Shown: positions 60,634 to 64,000 of the stretch, piece by piece | Layout: each line of letters begins with the position of its first letter | How positions within the stretch are numbered: position 1 is the stretch's first letter | From: Flavobacterium psychrophilum | GTDB taxonomy: Bacteria; Bacteroidota; Bacteroidia; Flavobacteriales; Flavobacteriaceae | Assembly: GCA_945872245.1 (NCBI GenBank) | Contig: CAMBZB010000006.1 | Span: forward strand, 1-64,000 | DNA: 64,000 nt | Direction: 5' to 3' | Notes under the pieces: generated by a model | What the model was told of the DNA's origin: nothing | The model's database searches: none | What the model saw: the letters and a program-made list of their open reading frames with translations, nothing else | Position numbers and translations under genes: made by a program

Positions 60634-62055
60634 ATGGAAATATTTCATATCGCTGCGGAGTGTTATCCGGTGGCAAAAGTGGGCGGTTTGGCCGATGTTG
60701 TTGGAGCCTTGCCAAAATATCAAAATAACGTGAATCATCGAGTTAGGGTAGTGCTTCCTTGTTATGAAACTCCCTTCCTAAAAGAAAATGAGTGGGATTG
60801 TGTTTATTCGGATCATGTGAAATTGGGGAATTTTAATTTCCCGTTCAACGTTCTTAAGGAAACTTCGGATAAGTTGGGATTCGAATTGTATTTGATAGCA
60901 ATTCCGGAATTATTCGATCGAAAAGACATCTATGGTTATGAAGATGATATCGAGCGGTTTGTGTCTTTTCAAATCGCTGCATTGGATTGGATCATTAGCA
61001 GAACGGAAGTTCCAGATGTCATCAATTGCCACGACCATCACACGGGATTAATTCCGTTTATGATGTTACATGCTCCTAAATATTTGAAGTTGCAGCTTAT
61101 ACCTTCGGTGATTACGATACACAATTCGATCTATCAAGGGCAATTCGGTTTTGATAAATTGTATTATTTGCCAGAATTCGATTTGTCGAAAGTGACTCTT
61201 TTGCAATGGAACAACAGCATCAATTCATTGGCGACAGCCATCAAATGCGCTTCGGCGGTGACAACGGTTTCGCCGAATTATCTGAATGAAATTAATTATT
61301 CGGCCTATGGATTAGAATCGTTATTTAACCTTGTGCGACACAAATCTAAAGGCATTTTGAACGGGATTGACGTTGAAGTTTGGAATCCAGCCACAGATAC
61401 GATGTTGGAAAGTAATTTTTCCAGTAAAAATTTCAAAAAAGGAAAGCAGGAGAACAAAGAAAAATTGTGCTTGGAGTTCAATTTAGACCCAACAAAACCC
61501 CTTTTTAGTTTCATTGGAAGGTTATTGGAGGAAAAGGGAGCGGATTTATTACCCCATGCCGCTGCATTTGCTTTGTCTGAAAATTACAAAGAAATCAACA
61601 TTCTGGTTTTAGGATCGGGAAACGCGGAAATAGAAAATCAATTGGGTCATTTGTTGACTGGTTTTAAAGGAAACTGCAATGTTTATATTGGGTATAATGA
61701 AGCATTAGCACACCTGATTTATGCGGGTTCTGATTTTTTATTGATGCCTTCAAGGGTAGAGCCTTGTGGTTTGAACCAAATGTATGCTTTGCGCTATGGC
61801 ACAATTCCCATTGTGAGACGAACGGGAGGCCTTAAAGACACGGTAATCGATTTGGGTGACGACGGAAACGGCATCTGCCATGATCAAGCCACTGTGAGCG
61901 ATGTTTGTTATTCGATTCAAAGGGCGGTGAATTTATATAAAGACAAGAAAAAATTAAATGATATTCGTAAATCAGCGATGGCCATTGACCATTCCTGGGA
62001 AAATGTTTGTCAGCAATATATAGAATTGTATAATTTAATACTAAATAAAAAATGA
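60634..62055 (+). CDS. glgA: Glycogen (starch) synthase
   Basis: GT5-family transferase that extends alpha-1,4-glucan from ADP-glucose. K15-V-G-G-L (15-19) binds ADP-glucose, and the C-terminal Rossmann domain has IGRLLEEKGADLL and SRVEPCGLNQMYALRYG. A length of 473 residues is normal. Its stop overlaps the glgC start by 4 nt (ATGA), so the two are translationally coupled. It may also make maltose-1-phosphate-related products, but the GT5 type normally elongates glucan. Confidence 0.95.
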   Translation: MEIFHIAAECYPVAKVGGLADVVGALPKYQNNVNHRVRVVLPCYETPFLKENEWDCVYSDHVKLGNFNFPFNVLKETSDKLGFELYLIAIPELFDRKDIYGYEDDIERFVSFQIAALDWIISRTEVPDVINCHDHHTGLIPFMMLHAPKYLKLQLIPSVITIHNSIYQGQFGFDKLYYLPEFDLSKVTLLQWNNSINSLATAIKCASAVTTVSPNYLNEINYSAYGLESLFNLVRHKSKGILNGIDVEVWNPATDTMLESNFSSKNFKKGKQENKEKLCLEFNLDPTKPLFSFIGRLLEEKGADLLPHAAAFALSENYKEINILVLGSGNAEIENQLGHLLTGFKGNCNVYIGYNEALAHLIYAGSDFLLMPSRVEPCGLNQMYALRYGTIPIVRRTGGLKDTVIDLGDDGNGICHDQATVSDVCYSIQRAVNLYKDKKKLNDIRKSAMAIDHSWENVCQQYIELYNLILNKK

Positions 62056-63335
62056 AAGCTAAAAGGAAAAATGTTATCGCAATTATTCTCGGTGGTGGTC
62101 AGGGCTCCAGATTATTTCCATTGACGGAGTCACGTTCAAAACCTGCTGTTCCGATTGGGGGAAAGTACCGTTTAGTCGATATTCCAATCTCAAACTGCAT
62201 GAATTCTGATATTTACCGGATATTTGTTTTGACTCAATTCAATTCAGCTTCCTTGAATGCACACATCAAGAACACCTACCATTTTAGTATTTTTAGTCAT
62301 GCTTTTGTCGATATCTTGGCCGCGGAACAAACACCGGACAATCCCACTTGGTTTCAGGGAACCGCTGACGCCGTAAGGCAATGTATGCCTCATTTTTTAA
62401 ACCATAAATTTGACTATGCCTTGATTCTTTCCGGGGATCAATTGTACCAAATGGATTTGGATGAAATGATTGAGGCCCATATAAAAAATGAAGCCGACAT
62501 CTCCATAGCTACTTTACCAGTAAATGATAAAGATGCTCCTGAATTTGGAATTCTAAAAACCAACGCCCAAAGTGGTATTGAATCGTTTATTGAAAAGCCA
62601 GCCAAAGAACTGTTACCGGATTGGAAATCGGATGTTAGCGATCAAATGCGAAATGAGGGAAAACATTATTTGGCCTCGATGGGAATTTATATTTTCAATA
62701 AAAAATTATTGGTGGATATCATGTCAAACCCCAATACCAAAGATTTCGGAAAAGAAATTATTCCTCAAGCGGTTGTTGGTGGTAAAAAAGTATTTAGCTT
62801 TCAATATGAGGGCTATTGGACTGACATTGGTAATATCGACTCTTTTTTCGAAGCCAATATTGGTTTGACAGCCGATTTGCCTCAATTTAATTTATTTGAC
62901 AACGAGAATAAGATATACACGCGTCCCCGATTGTTGCCTCCTACAAAATTTAAAAAAACAAATGTTGATAGGTCGTTAATATCGGAAGGTTGCATTTTGA
63001 ATGCCAAAGAAATTAGTCATTCGGTAATTGGAATCCGATCCCGAATCGGGGAGGATACAGTTATTCAAAATAGCTATGTCATGGGTAACGATTTTTATCA
63101 GAACATTGATGAAATGAATGCTGATATTCAAAATAACAAACAATTAATCGGCATTGGCGAAAGATGTTATATAAATACCGCCATTATAGATAAAAACTGT
63201 AGGATTGGCAACGATGTCCATATCAACGGTGGTAATCATTTGGAGGATTATTCCAATGAGCTTTACGCCGTCAAAGATGGTGTTGTGGTTGTTAAAAAAG
63301 GGGCTATTTTACCGGATAATTATTCCATAAAATAG
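62052..63335 (+). CDS. glgC: Glucose-1-phosphate adenylyltransferase
   Basis: Makes ADP-glucose for glgA. The nucleotidyltransferase start LGGGQGSRLFPLTESRSKPA is followed by PIGGKYRLVDIPISN and by the left-handed beta-helix C-terminus with hexapeptide-like repeats (CILNAKEISHSVIGIRSRIG). It has 427 residues. Coupled to glgA (4-nt overlap) and 80 nt upstream of glgE. Confidence 0.96.
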   Translation: MKAKRKNVIAIILGGGQGSRLFPLTESRSKPAVPIGGKYRLVDIPISNCMNSDIYRIFVLTQFNSASLNAHIKNTYHFSIFSHAFVDILAAEQTPDNPTWFQGTADAVRQCMPHFLNHKFDYALILSGDQLYQMDLDEMIEAHIKNEADISIATLPVNDKDAPEFGILKTNAQSGIESFIEKPAKELLPDWKSDVSDQMRNEGKHYLASMGIYIFNKKLLVDIMSNPNTKDFGKEIIPQAVVGGKKVFSFQYEGYWTDIGNIDSFFEANIGLTADLPQFNLFDNENKIYTRPRLLPPTKFKKTNVDRSLISEGCILNAKEISHSVIGIRSRIGEDTVIQNSYVMGNDFYQNIDEMNADIQNNKQLIGIGERCYINTAIIDKNCRIGNDVHINGGNHLEDYSNELYAVKDGVVVVKKGAILPDNYSIK

Positions 63336-63415
63336 CTAATGGTACTGATTTTTTTATATGTCATTCCCATAGTATAATTTTCACCATATTCAGTTGAATT
63401 TTTTAAAAATACAAA

Positions 63416-64000
63416 ATGCAGAATCAAACCCGAATCGTAATTGAAAATGTTTTGCCCCAATTGGATTGTGGAGCTAATCCAATTAAAAGAATTGTAAATC
63501 AAAAAGTAAATGTAACCGCGGCTGTCTTTTCTGATGGACATGACATTATTGAATGTTGTGTGAAATTTAAGCATGAAAACGACAAAAAATGGCAGGAAGT
63601 TCGGATGGTTCCAAAAGATAACGACGAATGGAGTGCGGATTTCACGGTTGAAAAACAGGGGTTTTACTCCTATTTTGTGGAAGGTTGGGTCGACTATGCC
63701 TTGAATTGGCAACACGGGACTGAACGTAAAATTCAAGACAACCAGCACGTTAAATCGGAATTGTTGGAAGGGGCCGAATACGTACAATCGGTCATGGAAC
63801 TGGCTACTGATTCAGAGAAAGACTACCTCGAAAAAGCCGCCACTTATTTTACCAATGAATCTGATTATGACCAGGCAATTCAAGTGGTCACGTCTGCCGA
63901 GTTGCATCAAATTTTCAAGAAATATCCCATTCGGTTTATAGAAAACAAATCTTCCCAATTGAAGGTGTATGTTGATAGAAAGAAAGCGCTTTTCAGCACC
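63416..64000 (+). CDS. glgE: Maltosyltransferase GlgE, N-terminal part (cut by window end)
   Basis: The reading frame is open from the ATG at 63416 to the window end (195 codons) and reads MQNQTRIVIENVLPQLDCG at the N-terminus, then VNVTAAVFSDGHDII and GFYSYFVEGWVDYALNWQHG. These match the N-terminal domain of alpha-1,4-glucan:maltose-1-phosphate maltosyltransferase (DUF3416, then GH13_3 catalytic domain expected beyond the window). GlgE extends glucan from maltose-1-phosphate. It follows glgC in the same direction, so the GlgE branch is linked to the classical glycogen genes. Confidence 0.85.
   Translation, partial: MQNQTRIVIENVLPQLDCGANPIKRIVNQKVNVTAAVFSDGHDIIECCVKFKHENDKKWQEVRMVPKDNDEWSADFTVEKQGFYSYFVEGWVDYALNWQHGTERKIQDNQHVKSELLEGAEYVQSVMELATDSEKDYLEKAATYFTNESDYDQAIQVVTSAELHQIFKKYPIRFIENKSSQLKVYVDRKKALFST

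Noticed and set aside
63320..63787. 155-codon minus-strand frame at the end of the window
   Set aside because: It lies antisense to glgE, whose plus-strand frame is open to the window end and matches GlgE.

Overview
The window looks like a chromosomal segment of a Flavobacterium-like member of the Bacteroidetes (Flavobacteriia). The evidence is an A+T-rich sequence, many start sites preceded by the Bacteroidetes -7 box TAnnTTTG instead of a Shine-Dalgarno sequence, a tmRNA whose tag ends in NYALAA, and flavobacterial gene neighbourhoods (rsfS-ftsH-LUD-cdsA; DUF1599-DoxX-TlpA-tpiA-prmA-clpS). Most of it is housekeeping DNA. I see no rRNA, tRNA, CRISPR array, intact insertion sequence or prophage.

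Layout. 1-8.5 kb: typA, a cdsA/LUD pair, ftsH-rsfS, birA, and pyrE divergent from a NUDIX gene with almost no space between. 8.7-12.3 kb: a DEAD-box helicase, then a more accessory stretch with a lipoprotein gene abutting an attC-like imperfect palindrome, and 0.6 kb of noncoding DNA. 12.3-16.4 kb: coaD, ddl, then PASTA protein-rluD-yaaA. 16.5-25.1 kb: a complete tryptophan operon on the minus strand (trpE-G-D-C-F-B-A), interrupted by genes for a cytochrome c lipoprotein, a four-helix-bundle (S23) protein and a GGCT-like protein. It is headed by an attenuator with a WWW leader peptide that is absent from ordinary ORF lists. 25.1-30.3 kb: a marR-nitroreductase-yceI operon with palindromic operators, a rhodanese, a GapN-like dehydrogenase, a frameshifted cytochrome c, and the tmRNA gene. 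30.3-44.4 kb: a serine hydrolase, a LYS1-like dehydrogenase, kdsA, a split YeeE/YedE transporter, clpS, prmA, tpiA, a thioredoxin/DoxX redox group, folP, rlmH and amt. 44.6-51.7 kb: two YceI-like proteins around a porin, then pyrD, mvaB and an outer-membrane pair. 51.7-58.8 kb: a P-type ATPase with unusual ion-site motifs, guaB, purB, a cysteine-free sirtuin and a TrmH-type methylase. 58.9-64 kb: PPi-type phosphofructokinase and a glycogen cluster glgA-glgC-glgE, the last cut by the window end.

How the genes work together. The trp genes supply every step from chorismate to tryptophan, and the leader peptide plus an 8-nt antiterminator pairing gives a direct charged-tRNA(Trp) sensor. guaB, purB, pyrD and pyrE cover purine and pyrimidine steps. 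ftsH, clpS and tmRNA serve protein quality control. The glg genes and the PPi-PFK link glycolysis to alpha-glucan storage.

The most interesting items are the trp attenuator, whose leader peptide gene appears to lie on a leaderless mRNA, other near-leaderless starts (pyrE, helicase), the attC-like element, the zinc-less sirtuin and the P-type ATPase. No clearly new multi-gene system was found.
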